DNA from: Pseudomonas sp. LFM046
GTDB taxonomy: Bacteria > Pseudomonadota > Gammaproteobacteria > Pseudomonadales > Pseudomonadaceae
Direction of reading: 5' to 3'
NCBI RefSeq assembly: GCF_000949385.2
Contig: NZ_JYKO02000001.1
Coordinates: 4,455,839-4,519,838, forward strand
DNA length: 64,000 bases
Made by a program: the position numbers and the translations under genes. Under the pieces are notes generated by a model. The model was not told the origin of the DNA. It saw nothing but the letters and a program-made list of their open reading frames with translations, and did not search any database. This document shows, in pieces, positions 18,694 to 26,361 of this stretch. The first letter of the stretch is position 1, and every line of letters begins with the position of its first letter.

Positions 18694-19308
18694 TCACCGG
18701 GCCAGGGCAATGGGCGCCGCTGGCGGCAGGCCGCCCCGGCACTTGAGCACCCGCAGCTGCGCCGGACGACCGTCGACGGCGATGCGCAGGGCCGCCGGCG
18801 AAGGGTTGAGGGCGGCGTCCAGGGGGCGGTAGGCGAAGGCCAGGGTCTGGCCGGTTTCGGCGGCTACTTGCAGGCGGCGCAGGGCACGGTCATCCGCCTG
18901 CTGCGGCCAGCAGAGCACCGCGCCGCAGCTGCCGGAACGCAGGCATTGCTCGGCCGCCCAGAGGGCATCGCGGCCGCTGGTCTCCACCAGCGCCAGCCAG
19001 CGCAGGTCCACCCCGGCCGCCTGCCAGGCCTGTGGATAAGGGATATGGGGCGGCGCTACCAACACCACGCGCTCGGCGCGGGCCGTCAGCCGTGCCAGTG
19101 TGGGCCAGAGCAGGCGCAACTCGCCCAGGCCCGCGCCCGGAACGAGGATTTCGCTGAGAGCGGCTTCAGGCCAGCCGCCGCCAGGCAGGACCGCATCCAG
19201 CCCGGCATGGCCAGTGGGCTGCTCGCTGCCGGCCGGCTGTGCACCGGACTGACCCTTCCACACCCGCCGCTCGTTGAGCAGGGCGTCGAGGGCAACGACA
19301 GCGCCCAT
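18694..19308 (-). CDS. imuA: ImuA, SOS translesion synthesis protein
   Basis: This 204-residue RecA/SulA-like protein is the first structural gene of the imuA-imuB-dnaE2 operon. Features are TGHAGLDAVLPGGGWPEAALSEILVPGAGLGELRLLWPTLARL, resembling the RecA N-terminal fold with a degenerate Walker region, and LVAPPHIPYPQAWQAAGVDL. ImuA proteins dampen RecA and couple damage to mutagenesis. Its ATG overlaps the stop of a 27-codon leader frame (TGATG), and a LexA box lies about 104 bases upstream. No lexA2 gene precedes it, unlike some Pseudomonas operons. Confidence 0.92.
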   Translation of the reverse strand: MGAVVALDALLNERRVWKGQSGAQPAGSEQPTGHAGLDAVLPGGGWPEAALSEILVPGAGLGELRLLWPTLARLTARAERVVLVAPPHIPYPQAWQAAGVDLRWLALVETSGRDALWAAEQCLRSGSCGAVLCWPQQADDRALRRLQVAAETGQTLAFAYRPLDAALNPSPAALRIAVDGRPAQLRVLKCRGGLPPAAPIALAR

Positions 19309-19391
19309 CAGGCCCGTCCGTTACGCAAAGAGAAAAACGGCAGCCCTTGGGAGGGGCTGCCGAAAGGGCCAGGAACAATCATCAAGGCCAT
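19308..19391 (-). CDS. Putative 27-residue leader peptide of imuABC
   Basis: A short frame starts ATGGCCTTG at 19391, with AGGA about 9 bases upstream. It runs through the whole terminator-shaped hairpin (19338-19362) and stops with TGA sharing its A with the imuA ATG (TGATG). The start lies 20 bases downstream of the LexA box. The encoded peptide begins MALMIVPG and ends LRNGRA; no homology is recognised. The arrangement would couple leader translation to imuA expression. Existence of the frame is seen; function is inference. Confidence 0.4.
   Translation of the reverse strand: MALMIVPGPFGSPSQGLPFFSLRNGRA
19338..19362 (-). terminator. Terminator-shaped hairpin in the imuA leader
   Basis: A 9-base stem (CGGCAGCCC 19338-19346 with GGGCTGCCG 19354-19362) has a 7-base loop and is followed on the minus strand by GTTTTTCTCTTT. 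It lies between the LexA box and imuA. It may terminate the upstream M28 peptidase transcript, attenuate imuABC, or both. Confidence 0.6.
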
Positions 19392-19411
19392 TGGGGGAAA
19401 TCCTACGCATA

Positions 19412-19427
19412 CTGTATTTATATACAG
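19412..19427 (-). promoter_or_regulatory. LexA (SOS) box of the imuA-imuB-dnaE2 operon
   Basis: CTGT at 19412-19415 and ACAG at 19424-19427 enclose 8 A/T bases, an exact CTGT-N8-ACAG match with the flanking TA also conserved. It is about 104 bases before imuA. On the minus strand a TATAAA inside the box could serve as -10, so LexA would block polymerase directly. Confidence 0.9.
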
Positions 19428-19514
19428 TAAATCGCAGAGACTTCCTACGGTCAATTCGGAAAAGACGGAAGGCTTGCGAACGTACGGAACATCTGCAGAC
19501 CTGCCGCCCCTTCG

Positions 19515-21128
19515 TCATTTCACGAAGTGATTACCCCAGCGCTCGGCCTGGCGTACCGACTGCATGCGCAGGGTCTTCGCCCCCTTCGCCTGCTCGGCGG
19601 CCGCGGCGATCTCGTCGTCGATGACCTTGGTCGACAGCGCCAGCCAGCTGGTGGCGAAGGCCATGGCGTCCCCGTTGATCTCCAGGGCGTTCAGGTCGAG
19701 GTTGGCGGTGTTGTCACAGCCCTGGTGGTAGCAGGGGTCGAAGGGCTGACCGGCGGCGCCACCGTATTGCTGTGCCTGCTCCTCGCTCTTGATGTCTTCG
19801 GCGCCGGTGAACAGGCCGCCGAAGGGGATGCCCACCTCGAAGAACTGCGCATAGTCGGAACGGAAGTCGATCTGGGTGCCCTCGGACGGCTCGCCGCGCA
19901 GCCTGAAGTAGGCCTCGAACAGGCGCTCGATGGCCGCCGAACCGGGCGGGCCCTGCAGGCCGAAGGACGAGCCGTCGCCGTCATAGATGAAGTTGGCGAA
20001 GTTCGGCGAACCGATCATGTCGAAGTTGAGGTACGCCTTGATCTTCTTCTTCTCCTCGTCGCTCAGGTTGTCGACGTAGAAGGTCGAACCCACCAGCCCG
20101 GACTCCTCCGCTCCCCACCAGGCGAAACGCACCTTGTTCTGCGGGTGCGCCTTGCGCAGCAGCACGGCCATTTCCAGCAGGGCTGCGCTACCCGTGCCGT
20201 TGTCGTTGATACCGGGGCCCTCGAACACCGAATCCAGGTGGGCGCCGACCATCACCACATTGTCCGGGTTGCCACGCTGGGTTTCGGCCACCAGGTTGAA
20301 GGTCTCGGTCTTCTTGCGGATCACGTCCGCCACCATGCGCAGCTGCAGGCCGGCGGTCTGCGACCAGGCCGCGCCGTTGTCATAGGTGGCGAAGAGCACC
20401 GGGATGCCGCCTTCGTAGCCGTCGCCCAGGGTGACGTTTTCCAGGCCCTTGCGGTCCTCGGTGTTGCCCTGGTTGAAGATGATCACCCCCGCCGCACCGG
20501 CGGCCGCGGCGTTCTCCGCCTTGATTTCGAAGGTGCAGCTGCCGCGCTGGATCAGGGCGATGGCACCACTGGGGAAGCCGGCGAAGTCTTCCGCCTCACA
20601 GCCGCTGGACGAGGTGTTGCCGGCGCCCAGGACCACATCCACCGGCACCACCGGCGCGCTGACGTCGCCGGGATCGGTCTGCGACAGGTAGTTGAAGTCC
20701 TCCTCCCAGACATAGCCGGCCGGCTGCGGCGCCAGGGCCTGCAGGGTGCCCGGCCCCTTGGGGAAGAACGCGGTGAAGGGGAACGGCTGGACTTGGACCT
20801 GGTAGCCGGCGCGCTCCAGGGTGCTCTTCACGTAGTCGATGGAGGCCTGATAGCCCGGCAGGCCGGCGGCTCGATTGCCGTCGTTGAGGGCGGCGATGTC
20901 CTGCAACGCCTGCAGCCGGCTCATCACATTGCTCGCCTCCAGGCAGCGCGGCAGGCCCAGGGGCGTGCCCACCAGGACGGGCGACTTGCACAGGCCGGGG
21001 TTGGGTTTGCCGGGGCTCCAGAACTCGCCGAAGGCATCGCCTTCAGGCGCCGGGGCGGCAAGGGTGGACGTGGAAGCGGCGAGAACGAGGGAACCAACAA
21101 CGCGTCTGACGCGGTTCTTGTGGGTCAT
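19515..21128 (-). CDS. Secreted M28 family aminopeptidase (PA2939/PaAP-like)
   Basis: This 537-residue zinc aminopeptidase closely matches my recollection of P. aeruginosa PaAP, which is secreted by the type II system and removes N-terminal residues, preferring leucine. A signal peptide is present (MTHKNRVRRVVGSLVLAASTSTLA-APAP). A PA-domain insert (GCEAEDFAGFPSGAIALIQRGSCTFE) precedes the M28 core. Zinc ligands and catalytic acids lie in VVMVGAHLDSVFEGPGINDNGTGS, RFAWWGAEESGLVGS and NFDMIGSPNF. The ATG has AGGATTGAAG upstream; a longer frame to 21425 lacks family similarity. The C-terminus probably holds the processed propeptide. Confidence 0.93.
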   Translation of the reverse strand: MTHKNRVRRVVGSLVLAASTSTLAAPAPEGDAFGEFWSPGKPNPGLCKSPVLVGTPLGLPRCLEASNVMSRLQALQDIAALNDGNRAAGLPGYQASIDYVKSTLERAGYQVQVQPFPFTAFFPKGPGTLQALAPQPAGYVWEEDFNYLSQTDPGDVSAPVVPVDVVLGAGNTSSSGCEAEDFAGFPSGAIALIQRGSCTFEIKAENAAAAGAAGVIIFNQGNTEDRKGLENVTLGDGYEGGIPVLFATYDNGAAWSQTAGLQLRMVADVIRKKTETFNLVAETQRGNPDNVVMVGAHLDSVFEGPGINDNGTGSAALLEMAVLLRKAHPQNKVRFAWWGAEESGLVGSTFYVDNLSDEEKKKIKAYLNFDMIGSPNFANFIYDGDGSSFGLQGPPGSAAIERLFEAYFRLRGEPSEGTQIDFRSDYAQFFEVGIPFGGLFTGAEDIKSEEQAQQYGGAAGQPFDPCYHQGCDNTANLDLNALEINGDAMAFATSWLALSTKVIDDEIAAAAEQAKGAKTLRMQSVRQAERWGNHFVK

Positions 21129-21396
21129 GACTTCAATCCTTTTGAAGTGGTTGTAGGCAGACCTGCCGTGGCATTGCGCCACTGTCCTGTACGACTTCCT
21201 CGGGAGCAGGCCTAGGAGAAGAGACTGGCAGCCAATGATTCGGTTCTTGCCGTTTATGTGAAAAACGTGCGTTTGGTCGCCTTTTTCGAAGATTTTCACA
21301 GGTGTTCGTGCCAGCAAGAGGCCATCACCCAGCGACGGAGACGACCTGCGCGGGGCAGTCCTATGCTGAAAACTGTCCCCTTCCCTGGAGCCAGTC

Positions 21397-22104
21397 ATGT
21401 GCGGACGCTTCGCCCAGAACCGCAAACCCCACCGCTATGCGGAGGCCCTTGGCCTGCTGCCGGAGCAGGTGCGCCTGAGCGGGCTGGAAGAACCCATCGG
21501 CCGCTTCAACGTCTGCCCCGCCACCCGCGTCCACCTGCTGCACCTGGATGACGATGGCCTCTACGACGATGAAGTGATGTGGGGCTGGAAACCTCACTGG
21601 GCCACCGGCAAACAGCCGATGCCGCGCCATGCCCAGATCGAAACCCTGGCCAGCGGCAGCTTCTTCCGCGCCATCTGGAAATCCGGCCGCGCCCTCGTGG
21701 GCGCCGATGGCTGGTACGAATGGAAGACCAGCCCGGACGACCCCAAGCTCAAGCAGCCCTACTACTTCCGCCGCAAGGGCGACCTGCCGCTGCACTTCGC
21801 CGTGATCGGCCAGTTCCCCCGCAATGGACGGGCGGAGCGTGAGGGCGACGGCTTCGTGATCCTCACCGGCGCCTCCGACGGCGGCCTGGCCGGCATCCAC
21901 CCCCGCAAGCCGCTGGTGCTGCCACCGGACCTGGCGCGGGTCTGGCTGGCCCCCACCACCCTGCCCGAGGAAGCGGAAGAAATCGCCCGCCTGCACAGCC
22001 TGGCGGCCGAGGATTTCGAGTGGTTCCCGGTGGGCCGGGAAGTGGGCAATTCGCGCAACGACCATCCGGGGCTGATCGAGCCGATCACCGATCCAGTGGT
22101 TTAG
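21397..22104 (+). CDS. SRAP-domain protein (YedK/HMCES-like), copy 1
   Basis: This 235-residue SRAP protein would crosslink its N-terminal cysteine to abasic sites in single-stranded DNA, protecting them during replication. It begins MCGRF, so Cys2 becomes the new N-terminus after methionine removal. The catalytic Glu is in GADGWYEWK (Glu108), and the active-site His in AGIHPRKPLVL (His168). The motif usually reading NARSET is HAQIET here, so the conserved Asn is replaced. It lies divergently beside the M28 gene, with no LexA box seen upstream. Confidence 0.88.
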   Translation: MCGRFAQNRKPHRYAEALGLLPEQVRLSGLEEPIGRFNVCPATRVHLLHLDDDGLYDDEVMWGWKPHWATGKQPMPRHAQIETLASGSFFRAIWKSGRALVGADGWYEWKTSPDDPKLKQPYYFRRKGDLPLHFAVIGQFPRNGRAEREGDGFVILTGASDGGLAGIHPRKPLVLPPDLARVWLAPTTLPEEAEEIARLHSLAAEDFEWFPVGREVGNSRNDHPGLIEPITDPVV

Positions 22105-22123
22105 GTTTGGGGGTAATGGCGCG

Positions 22124-22984
22124 TCAGATGACCGGGTCCCAACGCTGGGACCAGTCCGTCTCCTGGCGCACCAGGTCCCGCAGCAGCCCCATGGCCTGCT
22201 GCAACGCCGCCGAATCCCGATTGCGCGAATAGACCAGATAGACCGGGTAGCTGAATTCCGGGGTTCGCGGCACACGCTCCAGCGCGCCACTCTCCAGGTA
22301 GCTCTGCACGACCCGGGTACGGAAATAGCCGGAGCCGCCATGTTCGAGGATGTACTGCAGCGCCAGCGGTCCCAGATTAAAGCCGATGGCGGGCCGGGCC
22401 CTTTCCGGAAGCGCGAAGTCGTGCTGCCGGCGGAAGGCTTCGCCCCAGTCCACATAGACGTAGGGTTCCGGCTCCCTCGCCTTCACCATGATGAGTTTTT
22501 CTTCCAGCACCTCTTCCACCTGCAGGCCGGGCCAGTAGGTGGGCTGATACACCAGCGCCGCATCCAGGGTCCCCAGTTCGAGTTGCTTGAGGAGCGATTG
22601 CCCATCTGCGATTTCCGCCCGGACGCCGTGGGTGCCGATGGACTCACGAATGCTCCGCACCCAGTGCAGCATCAGCGGGTTGCAGAGGCTCACCTCGCCG
22701 CCGACATGCAGGATGTTGTGGAAACCCTCGGGTAGCGGCAGGTCGCGCTGGGCGGTTTCCCAGGCCTGGAACATCTGGTTCGCATAGACGAGGAACGCCT
22801 CGCCATCCGGCGTGAGCCTGGCGCCCGAGCGATTGCGAACGAAGAGCGTGCACTTCAGATGACTTTCGAGTTTCTGGACGCGCGCGGTGATGGCGGTCTG
22901 GGTGATGTGCAGGTTCTCTGCCGCAGCAATGAAGCTGCCGTGGCGCGCAATCTCGAGAAAGGTGCGGGTCAGGTCGATATCCAT
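22124..22984 (-). CDS. LysR family transcriptional regulator
   Basis: This 286-residue protein has an N-terminal winged helix (MDIDLTRTFLEIARHGSFIAAAENLHITQTAITARVQKLE) and a type 2 periplasmic-binding-like effector domain (from about residue 90). LysR proteins usually control a divergent neighbour; the divergent gene here encodes a small lipoprotein 300 bases away. It ends 19 bases from the convergent SRAP gene. The start is set by the typical D-L-T-RTFLE opening; the reading frame continues upstream without a stop. Target and ligand are unknown. Confidence 0.88.
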   Translation of the reverse strand: MDIDLTRTFLEIARHGSFIAAAENLHITQTAITARVQKLESHLKCTLFVRNRSGARLTPDGEAFLVYANQMFQAWETAQRDLPLPEGFHNILHVGGEVSLCNPLMLHWVRSIRESIGTHGVRAEIADGQSLLKQLELGTLDAALVYQPTYWPGLQVEEVLEEKLIMVKAREPEPYVYVDWGEAFRRQHDFALPERARPAIGFNLGPLALQYILEHGGSGYFRTRVVQSYLESGALERVPRTPEFSYPVYLVYSRNRDSAALQQAMGLLRDLVRQETDWSQRWDPVI

Positions 22985-23286
22985 CGGGGTGGGGGCCGCC
23001 AGGGTTTTCCGGATTGTATCCGAAGGTTTTCGTCGACGCCGGATGGGGCTCGCCATCATCACGCCCTGCACGCTGGCGGCAGCTAACGGCCTGCGAGCAC
23101 CGCCCCCTCCAGACCAACGTGCATCCGCAGGGTCAATGACGGCATACACTTGTTCGGCACAGGCAGCGGCCAACTTGGGGGAGGATTCGCCCCCGACGTC
23201 GACGGCCTCCGCTCCCAGGCGCCCTGCCCCGACGGCTGACCGACAACACGCCGGGCAGCCAAATGCACCAGCCTGGAGCAATAACC

Positions 23287-23673
23287 ATGAAAAACACGAC
23301 CCCTGGCCTCTCTTCAGCGTCGATTCGCAGCGGCAGTTTCGTGCTTCTTTCCACCCTGCTGATTGCAACAGGCTGCGCACAAAACCCCGACATCCGAGCC
23401 AGCCGCGACGGAACGTCCGGCATCACGGCCAGCGGCAATACTGACTACATCGCCTGCGTGAAAGAAGACGCTGGGCAGAACGCCCCGACCTTTATCCAGG
23501 AAGAGAACGGCAAAACCCTGCTGTTCATTGGCAGCACCAATCCTGAAAAGGCTTCAGGGCTTGTCGAGCTCTCCAGCACCGGCAGCCAGAGCCAGTACTC
23601 CGTCTACCAGCGCCATGCCTGGCAGGACAAAGGGCGGCTGATCAATGCAGCGGTGATGTGCTCCAGTACATGA
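23287..23673 (+). CDS. Small lipoprotein of unknown function
   Basis: This 128-residue protein has a lipoprotein signal: MKNTTPGLSSASIRSGSFVLLSTLLIATGC, with the lipobox ATGC followed by Ala-Gln, which favours outer-membrane sorting. The mature part has two further Cys (YIACVKEDAG and AAVMCSST) that could form a disulfide, and an FIQEENGKTLLFIGS beta stretch. GGAG lies about 9 bases before the ATG. A strong hairpin follows. I do not recognise the family. Confidence 0.75.
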   Translation: MKNTTPGLSSASIRSGSFVLLSTLLIATGCAQNPDIRASRDGTSGITASGNTDYIACVKEDAGQNAPTFIQEENGKTLLFIGSTNPEKASGLVELSSTGSQSQYSVYQRHAWQDKGRLINAAVMCSST

Positions 23674-23701
23674 GGTGCTGGAAACGTTCGGGTTAGCGTG
23701 T

Positions 23702-23728
23702 GACGGGCCAGCGGGCGCTGGCCCGTCA
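23702..23728. terminator. Hairpin between convergent small genes
   Basis: A perfect 12-base stem (GACGGGCCAGCG / CGCTGGCCCGTC) with a 2-3 base loop begins 29 bases after the lipoprotein stop and is followed by a weak T-rich stretch. It probably serves as a terminator for the convergent genes on both sides. Confidence 0.65.
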
Positions 23729-23753
23729 ACTTTCGGGGACTTTTCCCTACCCA

Positions 23754-24092
23754 TCAATAATTCAAGTATTGCTCCAGTGTTGCCCAGCCTTTTTCACGGG
23801 CTTTGGAAATCGTCTCGCTGGCATTCTCCACGGCTTTAATCAGGTCGCCTTTTGTACAGACCTTGCTGACTTGTACTTCCCCCTTATCAAATCGCGAGAC
23901 GAATCGCTTGGCTTCATCGATAAGCCTGGCACATGAATCATCAGGTTTCAGTTTCGGCCTCCATTCATTCTCTAGCTCCAAAGTGCACATGCTTGTTCTT
24001 AATTCAAGATCGTATGTGTGGTTGCAGCCTGCCCCGTATGTCACACCTACAAAGAACAAGAATGGAAGCAGAGTCAATGATGATGGTTTCAT
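23754..24092 (-). CDS. Small exported protein of unknown function
   Basis: This 112-residue protein begins with a signal peptide (MKPSSLTLLPFLFFVGVTYGAG). The mature chain contains four Cys (CNHTYDLEL, SMCTLEL, DDSCARL and KVCTKGD), suggesting two disulfides in the periplasm, and a C-terminal helix KAVENASETISKAREKGWATLEQYL. The AGGAA ribosome site supports the ATG at 24092. Base composition is clearly more AT-rich than the core genes, suggesting acquisition by transfer. No family is recognised. Confidence 0.7.
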   Translation of the reverse strand: MKPSSLTLLPFLFFVGVTYGAGCNHTYDLELRTSMCTLELENEWRPKLKPDDSCARLIDEAKRFVSRFDKGEVQVSKVCTKGDLIKAVENASETISKAREKGWATLEQYLNY

Positions 24093-24447
24093 ATCGATTG
24101 ATTCCTGCTGAGTCACATATGAGTATAGATCAAGCACTTACATGACCAGAAAGGGCACTCAGGAAATCGATCGCATAACAAAAGTCACTGGCATCGCTCT
24201 GAATTATTACGCCATCTCTCAGACCTGAATACATAGCGACGCACTCGCCACCCAAGTCAAAACTGACAACTTCACCAGAACAGAAAACTGCTAGAGGTTA
24301 AGTTTCACTGTGGCGACAGTAGGACCTGAAATTGCAGGAACCCGTCGCGTGAACCGCCCCTCAATACGTTATGGGAAGTTCAAAAAGCAAAGGGGCGATA
24401 ACACTGGCGCCTAGTGGGCGCATTCACGCTAGGGCTGGAGGACCATC
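24093..24447. other. AT-richer gap with no recognised gene
   Basis: These 355 bases separate divergent genes (the exported protein and SRAP copy 2). I see no open frame with coding character, no LexA box and no tRNA. The only structure is a weak repeat around ggcgcctagtgggcgc (24410-24425). It must hold the promoters of both neighbours. Confidence 0.5.
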
Positions 24448-25122
24448 ATGTGTAACCGCTACGTTTCCCCGTCAGATGCTGCCATCGAGCGGTACTGGCA
24501 CATCGGCAGTCACAGCTTCGGGCGTTGGATCCAATCCTTCAATGTGGCACCCACCACTACCGTTCCGATGGTAAGGCTGAGTGATGCCGGGGAGCCGGAA
24601 GTCACCGCTGCCCGATGGGGACTGATCCCACCGTGGTGGTGGGTGCCCAAGCTTCCAACCTTGTCATTCACTGCGCGCAGCGAAGAGGCCGCAAGCAAGT
24701 CCATGTGGAAGATGAGCCTCCGCACGCACCGGTGCCTTCTGCTCGCCAAGGGGTGGTATCAGTGGAGATACCAACAAGGCCACCAGCAACCCTATTTCAT
24801 CCACGGCGCCGACAGCGACGATGTGTTAGCCATCGCAGGCCTGTGGAGCGAATGGATCGCCCCGGATGGGCGGTTCATCACCTCGTGTGCGTTGCTGACG
24901 AAACCCGCAGCCCCAGCCATTCACCGGATTCATAGACGGATGCCTGTCGTCCTTGCGCCTGAGCAATTTGACGGGTGGCTGTCGCCTGGTACGCCCAGCA
25001 GCAACGTCCAGGCCTTGATGGCCAACTCTCGTCATGAGTTCACGGGCTACGCGGTGAGTACGCGGGTAAACAACACGCGGAACGATGATGTGGGGCTGCT
25101 GGAGCCAGTGGATGCGGGGTAG
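24448..25122 (+). CDS. SRAP-domain protein, copy 2, with altered catalytic site
   Basis: This 224-residue SRAP paralogue keeps Cys2 (MCNRYVSP) and the active-site His (AIHRIHRRMPVVL, His162). However, Thr75 (SFTARSEE) stands where YedK has Asn75, and Gln105 (KGWYQWR) where YedK has Glu105. Those residues help form and stabilise the abasic-site crosslink, so chemistry may be changed or lost. It is distant from copy 1 at 21397 and sits beside the tRNA-Ser island, more AT-rich than core genes. GGAGG lies before the ATG. The fold is sure; the activity is open. Confidence 0.82.
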   Translation: MCNRYVSPSDAAIERYWHIGSHSFGRWIQSFNVAPTTTVPMVRLSDAGEPEVTAARWGLIPPWWWVPKLPTLSFTARSEEAASKSMWKMSLRTHRCLLLAKGWYQWRYQQGHQQPYFIHGADSDDVLAIAGLWSEWIAPDGRFITSCALLTKPAAPAIHRIHRRMPVVLAPEQFDGWLSPGTPSSNVQALMANSRHEFTGYAVSTRVNNTRNDDVGLLEPVDAG

Positions 25123-25195
25123 CTCTCCCCCTGCCAGCTGAGTGCATTAGCCATGTGCGGCGGACAAACAAGAAGCCCCGTGAATCGTTGATCTA

Positions 25196-25239
25196 CGGGG
25201 CTTTTCATGTATGGCGGGAAGATGGGGATTTGATCCCTA
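25196..25239. repeat. att-like copy of the tRNA-Ser 3' end (island left end)
   Basis: These 44 bases match 29432-29475, the 3' end of tRNA-Ser(CGA) plus its flank, at 42 of 44 positions in the same orientation. The rest of the tRNA is missing here. A hairpin AGCCCCGT…ACGGGGCT (about 25173-25202) replaces the tRNA terminator stem. Direct repeats of a tRNA 3' end at both edges of a gene block are what tyrosine integrases leave at attL and attR. Confidence 0.75.
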
Positions 25240-25513
25240 CTGACTTGTGGCTCAGTCCGTCGCAACCCAGCTCAATTCAGGGCTTCCAGAAAATCGCCCG
25301 TGTCGATATTCGACAGTTCGTGTCTGTGAATTCGAAACTTTTTCGACATCCATTACTTTGCCGACTAGCAGGAAAAAAACCGGCGAGGCAGGAGCTTAGA
25401 GGCAGACCTACCAACGAAGGAGTTTCAGTATTCAAAATCCACCCGATACTGCCACGCCCCCCTGGCTATCAAGGCTCACCCAGTACGTCACTTTCCTCCA
25501 AGGCTTTGCTGCT
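25240..25513. other. Island edge, only a tiny frame
   Basis: No convincing gene is seen. A 25-residue minus-strand frame (25272-25349, beginning MSKKFRIHRHEL and ending DFLEALN) looks like the end of a lost protein but has no ribosome site that I can defend. Confidence 0.3.
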
Positions 25514-25744
25514 TTAAAAAACATCAGAAAGCTGATACAGGCCCTCGTAAATTTCGTCAGTTGGACCGATCAGATCTCTTTTTCCTTCCGGGTTACTAAT
25601 GACTATTGTCATCCGCCCCTGCGCTCCCGTTTGCTCCCGCGAAACAATCATCTCAGCGGAATTCCATGTCTCGGGTGTAGCGGTAATTAGTTCCTCGACG
25701 ATTTTTCTGTCAATTGGAGCTTGTAATTCCTGCAAAGTCCGCAT
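25514..25744 (-). CDS. Small immunity-like protein
   Basis: This 76-residue soluble acidic protein (a GTG at 25753 would give 79) has the central ETWNSAEMIVSREQTGAQ and end DEIYEGLYQLSDVF. These recall the short immunity proteins of contact-dependent toxins (YezG/DUF600-like layout: a helix, PxxW, then strands). That comparison is from memory and weak. Directly upstream a decayed frame ends TGA, immediately followed by the GTG, as at toxin/immunity junctions. It may be an orphan immunity gene. Confidence 0.45.
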   Translation of the reverse strand: MRTLQELQAPIDRKIVEELITATPETWNSAEMIVSREQTGAQGRMTIVISNPEGKRDLIGPTDEIYEGLYQLSDVF

Positions 25745-25753
25745 GATTCTCAC

Positions 25754-25980
25754 TCATTTGCTGAAGATGCTGACGGCGTCATCCGCGAGGTTTAGCGAAG
25801 CGAACAGGAAAAATAAATCCCCTTTCTTCTCGAGGAAGAACTGATGGTGGCGAAGTGGCCGGAAAGATGTCGATCCATGACGGGCTACTGATTTCCCGTT
25901 CCTTGGATTAAGTAATGGCTCCCTTTCGCGAGCTACGGCTTTGTCATTTCGGCAGTGGTTGCTATCCCGCGTTGGGAGTC
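25754..25980 (-). pseudogene. Decayed open frame upstream of the immunity-like gene
   Basis: On the minus strand a frame stays open for about 75 codons and ends …FLEKKGDLFFLFASLNLADDAVSIFSK-stop (stop at 25754-25756). It has no start of its own, and its upstream part overlaps the 89-residue regulator gene in another frame. The C-terminal part has plausible protein character. It could be the tail of a lost toxin, or a chance frame in a repeated intergenic sequence. Confidence 0.3.
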
Positions 25981-26231
25981 GCCAAGCTTGAATGGGCTTC
26001 GCCGTAATCCGGTGAGACCTGGCCCTTTTCCAAGTCCGTCTCTCCTTTCAAAAGCCAAAGCTCGTACTGAGGGAACGCCTGCAGCAGTTCCTCCAGGTCC
26101 TCAACACGAGCCTTCACCTTCCGGTTCGTAGCGACTGTCTGCCAGCGCTGACGCTCTTTGATGGCGGTCACCTCAGCAAGCCTGGTCGCACCGATATGGC
26201 GGACAAGCATTCTAAGACGCTCTTCAATCAT
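25962..26231 (-). CDS. Small repressor-like DNA-binding protein
   Basis: This 89-residue protein reads MIEERLRMLVRHIGATRLAEVTAIKERQRWQTVATNRKVKARVEDLEELLQAFPQYELWLLKGE. The layout (helix, turn, helix, then FPQYELWLLKGE) resembles phage-type cI/Cro helix-turn-helix regulators, which often end their HTH domain with YxxWLLTG. AGGA abuts the ATG, so the ribosome site may be TAGAG about 9 bases upstream. AT-rich palindromes lie directly upstream and suggest autoregulation. It probably controls the island or the divergent small genes. Confidence 0.65.
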   Translation of the reverse strand: MIEERLRMLVRHIGATRLAEVTAIKERQRWQTVATNRKVKARVEDLEELLQAFPQYELWLLKGETDLEKGQVSPDYGEAHSSLATPNAG

Positions 26232-26250
26232 TCCTAAAAGCTCTAATAAT

Positions 26251-26320
26251 TGATGAATAATTTATTGATAAACTATTCATCACGATTATCATGTCTACGG
26301 TTGATAAATTATTTATCAAC
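26251..26320. promoter_or_regulatory. AT-rich paired palindromes (operator region)
   Basis: TGATGAATA (26251-26259) pairs with TATTCATCA (26274-26282). A second perfect palindrome, GTTGATAAA-TTA-TTTATCAAC, spans 26300-26320. A TTGATAAA element also occurs inside the first spacer. They fill the space between the repressor-like gene and the divergent small genes, as phage-type operators do. Which protein binds is inferred. Confidence 0.55.
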
Positions 26321-26361
26321 CTGTATCCCTGTTAATAGCGACGAATAGTGACGGAACGAGC

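Noticed and set aside
19428..19514. lexA2 at the head of the imu operon
   Set aside because: Only about 90 bases separate the LexA box from the M28 gene; there is no room for a lexA-like gene.
21200..24447. LexA boxes for the two SRAP genes
   Set aside because: The family name suggests SOS control, but no CTGT-N8-ACAG site was seen upstream of either gene.
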